Shown here: positions 1 through 8,416 of the stretch, piece by piece | Layout of the letters: every line of letters starts with the position of its first letter | How positions within the stretch are numbered: the stretch's first letter is position 1 | Origin: an uncultured Kiloniellaceae bacterium | GTDB taxonomy: Bacteria > Pseudomonadota > Alphaproteobacteria > Kiloniellales > Kiloniellaceae | Assembly: GCA_947493695.1 (NCBI GenBank) | Contig: CANLSF010000008.1 | Span: forward strand, 124,001 to 188,000 | Direction: 5' to 3' | Length of the DNA: 64,000 nucleotides | Notes under the pieces: generated by a model | Database searches by the model: none | The model's input: only the letters and a program-made list of their open reading frames with translations | Told to the model about the DNA's origin: nothing | Program-made: the position numbers and the translations under genes

Positions 1-176
1 TTGTCGTGGTCGAGCCGACAGGATCCGAAATTCAGGTCGTTGCCGATATGGGCGGCGACCATGTCGTTGCCGTTTTTCGGGAACGGCATGATCTGAAGCC
101 GGGGCAGAAGATTCATCTGCAGCCAAACCCGGAGCTCGTGCATCTCTTCGACAGTGATAGCGGGCAACGACTTTAA
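1..176 (+). CDS. Carbohydrate ABC transporter ATP-binding protein, C-terminal end (partial)
   Basis: The window opens inside this gene; the frame starts at base 3 and stops at TAA 174-176, leaving 57 codons. The residues match the C-terminal TOBE/OB-fold end of MalK/UgpC-type ATPases: VVVEPTGSE near the start, then a strand-rich stretch, and an ending with LVHLFDSDSGQRL, typical of sugar importer ATPases. It lies about 100 bp ahead of a family 1 solute-binding protein and two MalF/MalG-type permeases on the same strand, so it is most likely the energising subunit of that importer. The Walker motifs are outside the window, so the assignment rests on this tail and on context. Confidence 0.75.
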   Translation, partial: VVVEPTGSEIQVVADMGGDHVVAVFRERHDLKPGQKIHLQPNPELVHLFDSDSGQRL

Positions 177-279
177 CCAGAGGACCTCCCCTGCCTGAAC
201 GGGGCAGTGGGAGCAGGAGTGATTGTCATAAAGTAAAAAACGGTGTTGAGAAGCGCCGACATATAATGGGAGGAATTAG

Positions 280-1602
280 ATGTTTAACATTGATCGCCGT
301 TCCCTGCTTAAGGGGAGTACCGCACTCGCGTTAGGCGCTGCACTTACACCAACCGAACTGCTCGGCTATGCCAAGGCCTGGGCCGCGGATATGAAATTCA
401 AGCCCGAGGCGGGCGCTGAACTTCGACTGCTTCGTTGGAAACGATTCATTCAATCTGAAGAAGACGCTTTTCTGGCCGTGATCGATGCCTTCACAAAGGC
501 AACCGGTGTTAAGGTGACGGTTGAAAGTGAGTTCATGGATGACATTCAGCCCAAGGCGTCCGTCGCGGCGAATGTCGGTTCCGGTCCCGATCTCATCTGG
601 GGCCTTTATTCTACGGCGCACCTATTCCCCGACAAGCTGATCGATCTGAGCGATGTGGCTGATCATCTGGGAAGCCAGTACGGTGGCTGGGTTGAAACCG
701 CGGAGACTTACGGCAAGGGCGATAGCGGCAAGTGGATCAACATTCCGATCTTCTTCGGCGGCAACTATCTGAATTACCGCAACTCCATGATCGAAGCTGC
801 CGGTTTTAAGAGCGTCCCGGAGGATCTCGACGGCTTCCTGGAAATGTCCAAAGCCCTGAAGGCAAACGGCACCCCGATGGGTATGGCGCTGGGTCATGCC
901 TCAGGAGATGGTAATGCCTGGACGCATTGGGCGCTCTGGGCTCACGACGCCTATGTGGTCGATGAGAACGACAAGGTGATCCTGGATTCACCCGAAGCGG
1001 TCAAGGCCTGTGAATACGTCAAGGCGCTGTACGACACCTGGATCCCAGGCACTGCCTCCTGGAACGACGGCTCGAATAACAAGGCGTTCCTGGCGGGCGA
1101 GGTTTCGGTCACCAACAATGGCATCTCGATCTATCAGAAGGCGCTGACCGAGAATATGACCGATATTTCCGGCGATATGGATCATGCCTTCTATCCGGTA
1201 GGTGTTTCGGGCAAACCGACAGAACTTCATGTTGCCTGGTCGTTGATGGCGTTCCAGTACACGAAGTATCCGAATGCCTGCAAAGCGCTATTCGAGTTTA
1301 TCATGTCCAAGCCGCAGTACGATGACTGGCTGCAGGGCGCGGCCGCTTATCTGACGCATCCGCTGAATGCCTACGACGAGAACCCGATCTGGACGTCGGA
1401 TCCCAAGCGCACGATCTTCCGTGACTGTGCCAAGCGGACGTTGACTGCTGGTGGATTGGGCTCGGTGGGCGAGCGGGCGGCGGCGGCGCTGGCCGATTTC
1501 ATCGTCGTCGACATGCTTGCCTCGGCTGCAACCGGGCAGACAACGCCGGAGGAGGCCGTCAAACAGGCAACCCGTAAGGCGAAGCGGATCTATCGAAGCT
1601 AG
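280..1602 (+). CDS. Carbohydrate ABC transporter substrate-binding protein (family 1)
   Basis: 440 aa extracellular solute-binding protein of the MalE/UgpB type. The N-terminus carries a twin-arginine-like signal (RRSLLKG at residues 6-12, then a hydrophobic stretch and an AWA cleavage region), so export of a folded lipid-free protein by Tat is likely. The mature part has the usual family features: ELRLLRW first strand, an F-x-K-ATGVKVTVE segment, and a GPDLIWG segment. A strong ribosome site GGGAGGA (268-274) sits 5 nt before ATG 280. A hairpin follows the stop and two permease genes come next. The substrate is not readable from sequence; sugars, sugar acids or polyols are likely, and the galactonate genes at 10-18 kb make a sugar acid plausible. 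Confidence 0.85.
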   Translation: MFNIDRRSLLKGSTALALGAALTPTELLGYAKAWAADMKFKPEAGAELRLLRWKRFIQSEEDAFLAVIDAFTKATGVKVTVESEFMDDIQPKASVAANVGSGPDLIWGLYSTAHLFPDKLIDLSDVADHLGSQYGGWVETAETYGKGDSGKWINIPIFFGGNYLNYRNSMIEAAGFKSVPEDLDGFLEMSKALKANGTPMGMALGHASGDGNAWTHWALWAHDAYVVDENDKVILDSPEAVKACEYVKALYDTWIPGTASWNDGSNNKAFLAGEVSVTNNGISIYQKALTENMTDISGDMDHAFYPVGVSGKPTELHVAWSLMAFQYTKYPNACKALFEFIMSKPQYDDWLQGAAAYLTHPLNAYDENPIWTSDPKRTIFRDCAKRTLTAGGLGSVGERAAAALADFIVVDMLASAATGQTTPEEAVKQATRKAKRIYRS

Positions 1603-1623
1603 GTCTTAGTCTGAACTTCGCGG

Positions 1624-1657
1624 GAGCCGGTGTTCCGGCATCGGCTCTCATCCTTTT
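1624..1657 (+). terminator. Intercistronic hairpin after the binding-protein gene
   Basis: Arms GAGCCGGTG (1624-1632) and CATCGGCTC (1639-1647) pair over 9 bp with one G-U, loop TTCCGG, followed by a T-rich stretch (TCCTTTTTC). It lies in the 79-bp gap between the binding-protein and permease genes, so it probably acts as a partial terminator or as a 3' stabiliser giving more binding protein than permease. Confidence 0.6.
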
Positions 1658-1681
1658 TCGCTTTCGGGATAAGCTGACAAC

Positions 1682-2629
1682 ATGATTGACGCCGCAGCGA
1701 ATGAAAATGCGGTCGCGCCGGTCAGTTTCTGGACGAGGCTGAACGAGAACCGGACGGTTCTCGGGCTTTGGTTCATGCTGCCGGCCGCGGCGTTTCTGTT
1801 ACTCTTCCTGGCCTATCCGCTCGGCCTGGGAATATGGCTGAGCCTGACCGATGCCAGGATTGGCCGTGCCGGTGAATTCATCGGCATTGAGAATTTTACC
1901 TGGCTCTGGGGTGACGCCGTCTTCTGGCTGTCGGTTTTCAACACGCTGCTCTACACGATTGTGGCGAGCGTAATCAAATTCGCCATCGGTCTCTATCTGG
2001 CGCTTTTGCTCAACAACAACATCGCCTTCAAGGCTTTTATCCGCGCAATCGTTTTGCTGCCTTTCATCGTGCCAACAGTGCTCTCGGCCATTGCTTTCTG
2101 GTGGATTTTCGATTCACAGTTTTCGATCATTTCCTGGGCGTTGATCGAGCTCGGCATTATTGAGCAGAATATCGATTTCCTCGGAACGCCGAACAATGCC
2201 AGGGCCTCGGTGATTTTTGCCAACATCTGGCGCGGCGTACCCTTTGTGGCGATCACGCTGCTGGCCGGGTTGCAAACTGTGCCGCAATCGCTCTACGAAG
2301 CGGCGACGATAGACGGTGCTTCCAAGTGGGCGATGTTCCGGCACATCACCTATCCGCTTCTGACGCCGATCATTGCGGTCGTCATGACCTTTTCGGTGCT
2401 CTTCACCTTCACCGATTTTCAGTTGATCTATGCCATGACCCGGGGTGGGCCGGTCAATGCAACGCATCTTATGGCGACCTTGTCCTACCAGCGTGCAATT
2501 CTCGGCGGAAACCTGGGTGAGGGCGCGGCGATCTCCACGGCGATGATCCCGTTCCTGCTCTCGGCCATCATGTTCTCCTGGTTCGGACTACAACGCCGTA
2601 AGTGGCAGCAGGGGGAGAGCGATGACTGA
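1682..2629 (+). CDS. Sugar ABC transporter permease, MalF/UgpA type
   Basis: 315 aa inner-membrane permease with about six membrane segments. The first is near residues 26-50 (LWFMLPAAAFLLLFLAYPLGLGIWLSL, typical of this family). The cytoplasmic EAA loop, which contacts the ATPase, is visible from residue 206 (EAATIDGAS). The gene follows the binding-protein gene by 79 bp and its last 8 bases overlap the next permease gene, indicating translational coupling. It is one half of the heterodimeric channel of the importer. Confidence 0.9.
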   Translation: MIDAAANENAVAPVSFWTRLNENRTVLGLWFMLPAAAFLLLFLAYPLGLGIWLSLTDARIGRAGEFIGIENFTWLWGDAVFWLSVFNTLLYTIVASVIKFAIGLYLALLLNNNIAFKAFIRAIVLLPFIVPTVLSAIAFWWIFDSQFSIISWALIELGIIEQNIDFLGTPNNARASVIFANIWRGVPFVAITLLAGLQTVPQSLYEAATIDGASKWAMFRHITYPLLTPIIAVVMTFSVLFTFTDFQLIYAMTRGGPVNATHLMATLSYQRAILGGNLGEGAAISTAMIPFLLSAIMFSWFGLQRRKWQQGESDD

Positions 2630-3530
2630 AGTCACTTTGAAGTCAGCCAAGACCCGCGAGGCGGTCTCGGACGATTCTGAGGGCATGGACTATCTGATCA
2701 CGCGGCAGTCGCGCTTTGTGACGGTCTATCTGCCGCTGATCCTGATCATGTTCGTGTTGTTGTTCCCCTTCTACTGGATGGGAACGACGTCGGTAAAACC
2801 GAACAGCGAACTGCTTGATATGAGCAACCACAATCCCTTGTGGGTTTCCTCTCCAACCTTTCAGCACTTTGAAAAGCTGCTGTTCGAGACCGAGTACCCC
2901 TCCTGGATGTGGAACACAATGCTGGTTGCCGTGGTGGCGACCTTTCTGTCGGTCGTGGCGAGCGTGCTGGCGGCCTACGCGATCGTCCGTATTAAGTACA
3001 AGGGCGCTCAGACCGTTGGTGGTCTGATTTTCCTCGCTTACCTGGTGCCGCCGTCGATTCTCTTCATTCCCCTTTCGACGGTGATCTTCGAGTACGGACT
3101 TTTCGACAGTCCGCTGGCGTTGATCCTCTCCTATCCGACGATCCTGATTCCCTTCAGCACCTGGCTGCTGATGGGGTATTTCAAGACGATTCCCTTTGAA
3201 CTTGAGGAATGCGCCCTGATCGACGGGGCGTCCCGTCTGCAGATCCTGGTCAAGATTGTCCTGCCGCTTTCCGTTCCCGGTCTGATTTCCGCTGGCATCT
3301 TCTCTTTCACGCTTTGCTGGAACGAGTTCATTTACGCCCTGACCTTCATCAGCACCTCGTCCAACAAGACGGTGCCCGTGGCGGTTCTTTCCGAACTGGT
3401 GGACGGAGACGTCTACCACTGGGGCTCCTTAATGGCCGGAGCGCTTCTGGGGTCTGTACCCGTCGCGATCATCTATTCCTTCTTCGTCGAACACTATGTT
3501 TCTTCGATGACAGGTGCAGTGAAAGAGTAG
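2622..3530 (+). CDS. Sugar ABC transporter permease, MalG/UgpE type
   Basis: 302 aa second permease of the importer. It has a soluble N-terminal stretch of about 30 residues, a first membrane segment (VYLPLILIMFVLLFPFYWM), and the MalG-type EAA loop LEECALIDGASRL around residues 194-206. The start ATG lies inside the end of the upstream permease gene. Nothing downstream continues the operon; the next gene begins 226 bp later after a stretch without a clear terminator. Confidence 0.9.
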   Translation: MTEVTLKSAKTREAVSDDSEGMDYLITRQSRFVTVYLPLILIMFVLLFPFYWMGTTSVKPNSELLDMSNHNPLWVSSPTFQHFEKLLFETEYPSWMWNTMLVAVVATFLSVVASVLAAYAIVRIKYKGAQTVGGLIFLAYLVPPSILFIPLSTVIFEYGLFDSPLALILSYPTILIPFSTWLLMGYFKTIPFELEECALIDGASRLQILVKIVLPLSVPGLISAGIFSFTLCWNEFIYALTFISTSSNKTVPVAVLSELVDGDVYHWGSLMAGALLGSVPVAIIYSFFVEHYVSSMTGAVKE

Positions 3531-3756
3531 CTAGGCCCGATTAGATTTGGGCTCTTCGCCTTTGTCCCCTATATCTGTGTGCGGGTTGTCCGGACGTGGA
3601 GTGCTGTCCGCGCGGTCACCGAGCTGCAGCGATGACGACACGCGAGGGATAGAACAGGCAAATGCATCGATTTCGAAAAGCTGATTTTTTCAGTGGCGCT
3701 GGATCCCCAGATCCTGCGATTTCTAACCCGCATCCCCATTTAGGCGGGAATGTGCG

Positions 3757-5532
3757 ATGACGGAAGCTCCAGGTGACATGGGGTTTCTGGCTGAAGCTGC
3801 CGTTTTTATGGCGGCGGCCGTTGTAGCCGTGCCTGTGTTCAAGCGCTTTGGTCTCGGCTCGGTTCTCGGCTTTTTGGCGGCAGGTACGGTTATCGGTCCT
3901 TTTGGTATCGGGATCATCAGCAATGCGGAAGATATCCTGCATTTCGCCGAGTTCGGCGTGGTGTTGCTGCTGTTCATCATCGGACTGGAGTTAAAGCCAA
4001 GCCGGTTATGGGTGATGCGGCGGGAGATCTTCGGGCTCGGGCTCGCTCAGGTTTTTACGACGGGTTTTGTTCTCTCCAGCGCGGCCTATCTCCTGGGGTT
4101 GGGTTGGCAGGCGGCGGTGATTGCCGGGTTTGGTCTTGCGCTCTCATCGACCGCTTTCGCCCTGCAGATCCTGCAGGAAAGGGGCGACCTCAATACCCGT
4201 CATGGCCGGACCGCCTTCTCAATTCTCCTGTTTCAGGACATTGCCGTCGTTCCACTTCTGGCACTGGTCGGAATTTTCAGCGCCGGCAGCGGTGAAGCCG
4301 CGGATCCTTTCTGGCTGGAGGCGATCAAGGCAATTGCCGTGGTCGGCGGTTTGCTGCTGTTAAGCCGCTTCCTGCTGAATCGTATCTTCCGTTTGGTGGC
4401 ACGTGCCAACTCTCGCGAGGTTTTTGCCGCGGCCTCTTTATTGCTGGTCGTGGGAACAGCGCTGATGATGGATGCCGCCGGCCTTTCTATGGCACTCGGG
4501 GCCTTTCTGGCAGGTGTCATGCTCGCAGATTCCGAGTTCCGCCATCAGTTGGAAGCGGATATCGAACCCTTTCGCGGTCTCCTGCTTGGCCTTTTCTTTA
4601 TGGCAGTCGGGATGTCCGTCGATTGGCGTCTCGTGTTCGAGAACCTCGGGCTTGTACTCCTGGCAGTCGTGGCAGTCATGGCCGTAAAAGCTGCACTGAT
4701 TTACATTCTCTCGCGTCTCTTTGGGAATGGAAATATCGAAGGCCTGACGATCTCCTCCACGCTTTGCCAGGGTGGTGAATTTGCCTTCGTGCTTTTTTCG
4801 GCTGCGTCGGCAGGAGCGATCTTCTCCGATCTTCTCTCGAATCTTATGACCGCCAGCGTAACGATCTCCATGGCTTTGACGCCGCTCGCCACCGCCATCG
4901 TAGGACGTATTGCACAAAAGTCCGCAGCCTATGAACCGGTTGGCGAGAAGCCGCCTGTGCGCAAAGTGGAGGATGCACGGGTGATCATCGCCGGTTTCGG
5001 GCGGATTGGGCAGGTGGTGGCCCAATTGATGTCAGCGCGTGGAATCATTGCAACCATGATCGACACCGATCCTGAAAGAATTGACATCGCACGAACCTTT
5101 GGCACCAAGGTCTTTTACGGCGATGTGCAGCGGATCGATGTCCTGCGGGCGGCGGGGGCAGACGATGCGGAAGTGATTTTCGTCTGCGCCGATGACAAGG
5201 AGACCTGCACCGAGATGGTCAAACGGATCAAAGGCTCTTTCCCGAAAATCAAGACGATCGTCCGGGCCTATGACCGCATGCATGTTATGGAACTGACCGA
5301 CTGGACCAATGGCCTGATCGTGAGAGAGACCTTTGAATCCAGTGTTCTTATGGGGCGGGAAGGCCTTCTGCGGCTTGGTGTGAGCGAGACGGAAGTCGAA
5401 GCGACGGTCAGGGAGTTTCGCCGCAGAGACGAGGAGCGACTGCGCTTGCAAAAGACGATTGGCATCTATGCGGCCGCCGAGCGGATGCAGGAACCCTATG
5501 AAAACGATGCGCCGAAAGAAGAGAAATCTTAA
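3757..5532 (+). CDS. CPA2-family monovalent cation/proton antiporter with RCK domain (Kef type)
   Basis: 591 aa. Residues 1-390 form a hydrophobic Na+/H+ exchanger domain of about 12 helices, with the usual GFLAAGTVIGP and GLELKPSRLW segments and the discontinuous-helix region near LCQGGEFAFVLF. From about residue 406 a TrkA-N/RCK_N Rossmann domain begins (ARVIIAGFGRIGQ, with an acidic residue in MIDTDPERI that should bind the adenosine ribose). The C-terminus is charged and probably cytoplasmic. The architecture is that of KefB/KefC potassium efflux systems or YbaL-like antiporters. A KefF-type flavoprotein is not adjacent; the quinone reductase at 25.5 kb is too far away to assign as a partner. 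Confidence 0.88.
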   Translation: MTEAPGDMGFLAEAAVFMAAAVVAVPVFKRFGLGSVLGFLAAGTVIGPFGIGIISNAEDILHFAEFGVVLLLFIIGLELKPSRLWVMRREIFGLGLAQVFTTGFVLSSAAYLLGLGWQAAVIAGFGLALSSTAFALQILQERGDLNTRHGRTAFSILLFQDIAVVPLLALVGIFSAGSGEAADPFWLEAIKAIAVVGGLLLLSRFLLNRIFRLVARANSREVFAAASLLLVVGTALMMDAAGLSMALGAFLAGVMLADSEFRHQLEADIEPFRGLLLGLFFMAVGMSVDWRLVFENLGLVLLAVVAVMAVKAALIYILSRLFGNGNIEGLTISSTLCQGGEFAFVLFSAASAGAIFSDLLSNLMTASVTISMALTPLATAIVGRIAQKSAAYEPVGEKPPVRKVEDARVIIAGFGRIGQVVAQLMSARGIIATMIDTDPERIDIARTFGTKVFYGDVQRIDVLRAAGADDAEVIFVCADDKETCTEMVKRIKGSFPKIKTIVRAYDRMHVMELTDWTNGLIVRETFESSVLMGREGLLRLGVSETEVEATVREFRRRDEERLRLQKTIGIYAAAERMQEPYENDAPKEEKS

Positions 5533-5945
5533 CGCCGTTGTTTCAGGTGCTGCCATGTCGGCCATGCCGAGGCGTAAAGGATCAGGAGCCACGCGAGGGC
5601 GCCTTTGGCATGCGCGGAAAGCGTTGCCGGTCCGCTGAAGGAGACATGTTCGAAGATCGCATGGAACTCCGGCGGATTCCGGATCACGATTTGCCAGGGG
5701 AGGCCTTCGAAGATTGCCTGATAGTAAAGGTAATAGACCTGTGGCGAGAGCCAGACAAAGACCCACATCATAAAGATGGCGACACCTATTCTGGCAGCAA
5801 GCTGCGTGGGCAGGCCTTTGTCAGGCACCAGTCTGAAGAGATGACCTGCCGCGAATAGCGTTGCAAGGGTCAAAAACAACGACAGCAGGACCAGGCCGAT
5901 CTGGCCATTGTCCGTCAGGCTGTAAAAGGAGTCGCTGTCGTACAT
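5529..5945 (-). CDS. Small membrane protein of unknown function
   Basis: 138 aa on the minus strand, convergent with the antiporter and sharing 4 bases with its stop region. Three hydrophobic segments are visible: about residues 16-38 (IGLVLLSLFLTLATLFAAGHLF), 47-66 (LAARIGVAIFMMWVFVWLSP) and 108-126 (AHAKGALAWLLILYASAW). Between the last two is a soluble loop of about 30 residues. I do not recognise the family. The hydrophobic pattern and good start context support a real gene. Confidence 0.6.
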   Translation of the reverse strand: MYDSDSFYSLTDNGQIGLVLLSLFLTLATLFAAGHLFRLVPDKGLPTQLAARIGVAIFMMWVFVWLSPQVYYLYYQAIFEGLPWQIVIRNPPEFHAIFEHVSFSGPATLSAHAKGALAWLLILYASAWPTWQHLKQRR

Positions 5946-6052
5946 AAGCTATTTTGTCTCTTGCCCGAGTGCTCAGGGAATTAACGGGTAATTGCTTCCT
6001 GTCGAATTCCCGGCGGGTGCTATAGTCTCCTCTGCAGAGGGGCAGGTTGCCA

Positions 6053-7213
6053 ATGGGAATTTCGATGTCTGTGATGCGTCAGTTCAAATCCAGAGCCGCA
6101 GCGGGCGCTTTGCTTGCATTTGTATTTCTGATTTCGATACCACACGGCGCATTCGCGCGTGAGGCGATGGATAACTTCATTTTCGTCGCGAACCGGACCT
6201 CCGCAGAAATTGCAGTGATCGACGTGCGTAAGGATGAGGTCGTCTCCCGGATTGCGACGGATGGCATTCCGCTCCACCTTCTCGCATCCAAGGAGCGCCG
6301 GCAGCTGATTGCGACCAGCAAGGAGCGGAAATCTCTGACGCTTGTGGATTTTGATAGCCGGGAGACGATTTTCAGTCTTCAACTGGGGTTTGAGCCGACC
6401 TTCATCGAGAAGGGGCCCGATGATCTGCTGCTGGCGGTGGGCGATGATCAAGGTGCTCTCTCGATAGTCTCTCTCGACGAGCTACGCGAACTTCACCGGA
6501 TCGATGGTTTGCCCGAACCCGGTTATTCCGTCTTCAGCGCTACGGGTGATCGCCTTTTCGTATCACACAGGACTTCCGGCGAAGTTTCGGTTGTCGACAT
6601 TGCGCAGGGTCGGGTTTCGGGAAGCATTTCCCTGGAGGAAATCTCACCTGGCAGCGGTGGCATTTCTCATATCACCCGTACACCGGGCGGGCGCTACGGC
6701 TTTGCCTTGCATCGTGAAGGCGGTGGTCTGAGCGTGCTCGATCTGGAGAAACAAATCGCCCTCGACGCAGTGGCTTTGCCCGGTGGGCATTGGCGCGGTT
6801 TTCCAACAGTCGACAGCCAGTATCTGCTGGTGCCGAACCGAAACGATGACAGCCTTTCCATGATCTCTGCCCGCACCCGCCGTGAATCCGCGCGATTTGA
6901 GGGTATCAGGGACATGACGGGGGTGAATACGGCACTTTTCGGCAGTATGGCTTTCGCCTTCAGCCGTGCGGACAAAGCTGTGACCGTCATCGATCTTCTC
7001 GAGCAGCGGATCATAAGTCGCTTTGATTTACCATCTGCACCCGAGACTGCAGCCACCACGACAGATGGCCTGAAGATCTATGTCGCCCTTGTCGAGAGCG
7101 ACCAGGTGGCGGTTATCGATGTCATTCGCGGCAAGGTCATCAAGACCATCGATGATGTTGGCGGCGAGCCCTGGGCCGTGTTGGCGGCAGGCGCACTAAA
7201 CTACTGTCATTAA
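6053..7213 (+). CDS. YncE-like beta-propeller protein, exported
   Basis: About 386 aa. A TTG at 6047 is in frame, but ATG 6053 follows the purine-rich AGAGGGGCAGG (6036-6046) at better distance; ATG 6065 is also possible. A Sec signal peptide follows (AGALLAFVFLISIPHGAFA). The mature protein is a series of repeats of about 40 residues with the pattern V-x-V-I-D-hydrophobic (AEIAVIDVRKDEVVSRI, GEVSVVDIAQGRVSGSI, KAVTVIDLLEQRIISRF, DQVAVIDVIRGKVIKTI), as in YVTN/YncE seven-bladed propellers. Such proteins are periplasmic or surface-bound, often next to redox proteins; here a cupredoxin gene is convergent 66 bp away. No catalytic function can be assigned. Confidence 0.8.
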   Translation: MGISMSVMRQFKSRAAAGALLAFVFLISIPHGAFAREAMDNFIFVANRTSAEIAVIDVRKDEVVSRIATDGIPLHLLASKERRQLIATSKERKSLTLVDFDSRETIFSLQLGFEPTFIEKGPDDLLLAVGDDQGALSIVSLDELRELHRIDGLPEPGYSVFSATGDRLFVSHRTSGEVSVVDIAQGRVSGSISLEEISPGSGGISHITRTPGGRYGFALHREGGGLSVLDLEKQIALDAVALPGGHWRGFPTVDSQYLLVPNRNDDSLSMISARTRRESARFEGIRDMTGVNTALFGSMAFAFSRADKAVTVIDLLEQRIISRFDLPSAPETAATTTDGLKIYVALVESDQVAVIDVIRGKVIKTIDDVGGEPWAVLAAGALNYCH

Positions 7214-7279
7214 TACGCAAACCTGAACCGGCTTTCGGATTCGACCCCCGTTGGATTCAGACCTCACTCCTGCTGCACC

Positions 7280-7648
7280 TTATGATGAAACGTCGCTCGT
7301 TATTTTCAGTCTGGCCTTCATCATCGGATGGAAAATGCAGAAGTAGTCTGGTTGCATTCCCTCTTTAACGTATGTTTCCCAGCTCTCATCCCGTTCAAGC
7401 GTCCCGGAGTCCCAGCTTCTGTCGATTGCTGTGACCGTGTGTGGCACAATGTCTCGATTGATCCAGGTAATGCGATCGCCGGAAGCGATCTCCAGTTGCG
7501 CCGGGTCAAAAATAAAATCTCGGATTTCCACCACGTAGTGCTTTCCTGCTGCCGCGGAAGCTTTTGCGGCGGCAGCGGATCTGATTCCGCTCAGGGCACT
7601 CATGGCGAATGCCATGAGTGCCCTGCGGGATATTTCCCTTGAGTTCAT
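7280..7648 (-). CDS. Cupredoxin (amicyanin/plastocyanin-like copper protein)
   Basis: 122 aa. The N-terminus has a Tat-like signal (SRRALMAFAMSAL, residues 7-19) ending in an Ala-rich region. The mature domain of about 85 residues has the type 1 copper ligands in order: His70 (VPHTV), Cys104, His107 and Met110 in a C-x2-H-x2-M loop like that of amicyanin. The segment DFIFDPAQLEIASGDRITWINRD is a standard cupredoxin first half. It starts 10 bp after the stop of the DUF4142 gene, so the two should be co-transcribed. A role as a periplasmic electron carrier is likely; the partner is unknown. Confidence 0.85.
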   Translation of the reverse strand: MNSREISRRALMAFAMSALSGIRSAAAAKASAAAGKHYVVEIRDFIFDPAQLEIASGDRITWINRDIVPHTVTAIDRSWDSGTLERDESWETYVKEGMQPDYFCIFHPMMKARLKITSDVSS

Positions 7649-7658
7649 AATCTGCTCT

Positions 7659-8189
7659 CTACTTTAGAGATTTGACCATCATTTCGGCGTGATGCTCGTG
7701 CGCTTTGAAGATTTTCAAGGCTTTCTCGAACAGCGCTTTAACCTGGGGTGTTTCGATATTCGGGATAAAGGCCGTTTCGACCAGCCCGTTAACGGCCTTA
7801 TGGTAACCAAGCTCATTCTCGGCGTAACGTTTGTCAAAGGCGTCACCGCTCAAGCCGCTCATTTCTGCAACCAACTGGTCGGCATCGCTGGAGAGTTTTT
7901 GGCTGAGGAAGTTATCCTGGGGGGCGACATTGAGCTCTTTCAAGAGGGCCAAGGCTTCTTCGTTTACAGCGGTATGATCACGAATCATGGTTCTTGCAAA
8001 CTCATGAATCCTGGGATTCTTGGAGATGGCCAGTGCAAGATGTGCATAGCGTATATCGATGGAATCGGCGGTATAGGCGACGTGTGCAATCTCAAGATCG
8101 TTGAGTTCCGAAGGTGAAGCGGCGGAGCTCGGAGAAATCCAGGCAATGGTAGAAATGGCGAGCGCAGATAAGAAAAGTTTCGTGTTCAC
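7659..8189 (-). CDS. DUF4142-family exported protein
   Basis: 176 aa, starting with GTG (8187-8189 on the minus strand) preceded by a strong AGGAGG ribosome site 6 nt upstream. A Sec signal peptide covers about residues 1-23 (LFLSALAISTIAWISPSSA). The mature part is helical and has the DUF4142 hallmarks: Ala-rich first helix with EIAHVAYTADSID, then FARTMIRDHTAVNEEA, and a final helix with FKAHEHHAEMM. DUF4142 proteins are ferritin-like four-helix exported proteins of unknown role, often in stress or biofilm loci. Here it heads an operon with a cupredoxin. The His-rich end could bind metal, which is only a suggestion. Confidence 0.82.
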   Translation of the reverse strand: MNTKLFLSALAISTIAWISPSSAASPSELNDLEIAHVAYTADSIDIRYAHLALAISKNPRIHEFARTMIRDHTAVNEEALALLKELNVAPQDNFLSQKLSSDADQLVAEMSGLSGDAFDKRYAENELGYHKAVNGLVETAFIPNIETPQVKALFEKALKIFKAHEHHAEMMVKSLK

Positions 8190-8311
8190 GGGTGCCTCCT
8201 GTCAGAAATGGGCTTGTATAAAGCGCTGTGCAGTAGAATTCGGTGCGGTGATATCTTTTCACCAGATGCCCTCCACTGCAGGTACGACAGCTAATGACGG
8301 TATGGTGATAT

Positions 8312-8343
8312 GATCAATCACAGCTCGTTCATTAGATTTGATC
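8312..8343. promoter_or_regulatory. Inverted repeat in the DUF4142/AraC divergent gap
   Basis: GATCAA (8312-8317) and TTGATC (8338-8343) form an inverted repeat with a 20-base spacer in the 227-bp gap between the divergent DUF4142 and AraC genes. It could bind the AraC protein or another dimer. The arms are short, so this is a weak call. Confidence 0.25.
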
Positions 8344-8416
8344 GATCGTACAAGCTGACGTGCTGCATAGTGTTTTTAAGAAGGTGAGGGGGCATCTTCA
8401 GGTAGGAGGTGAAAAT

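Noticed and set aside
262-267. TATAAT as a -10 promoter element for the binding-protein gene
   Set aside because: It directly abuts the ribosome site GGGAGGA at 268-274, so a transcript from it would start at or after the ribosome site. No -35 element lies at the right distance.
2643-3419. Long minus-strand reading frame (258 codons) opposite the second permease gene
   Set aside because: It is an antisense frame of a clear permease gene. Its translation is rich in Arg, Gln and His without domain features.
8360-8416. Extended N-terminus of the AraC gene
   Set aside because: The strong AGGAGGTG before ATG 8417 is inside that extension, which makes the shorter protein more likely.
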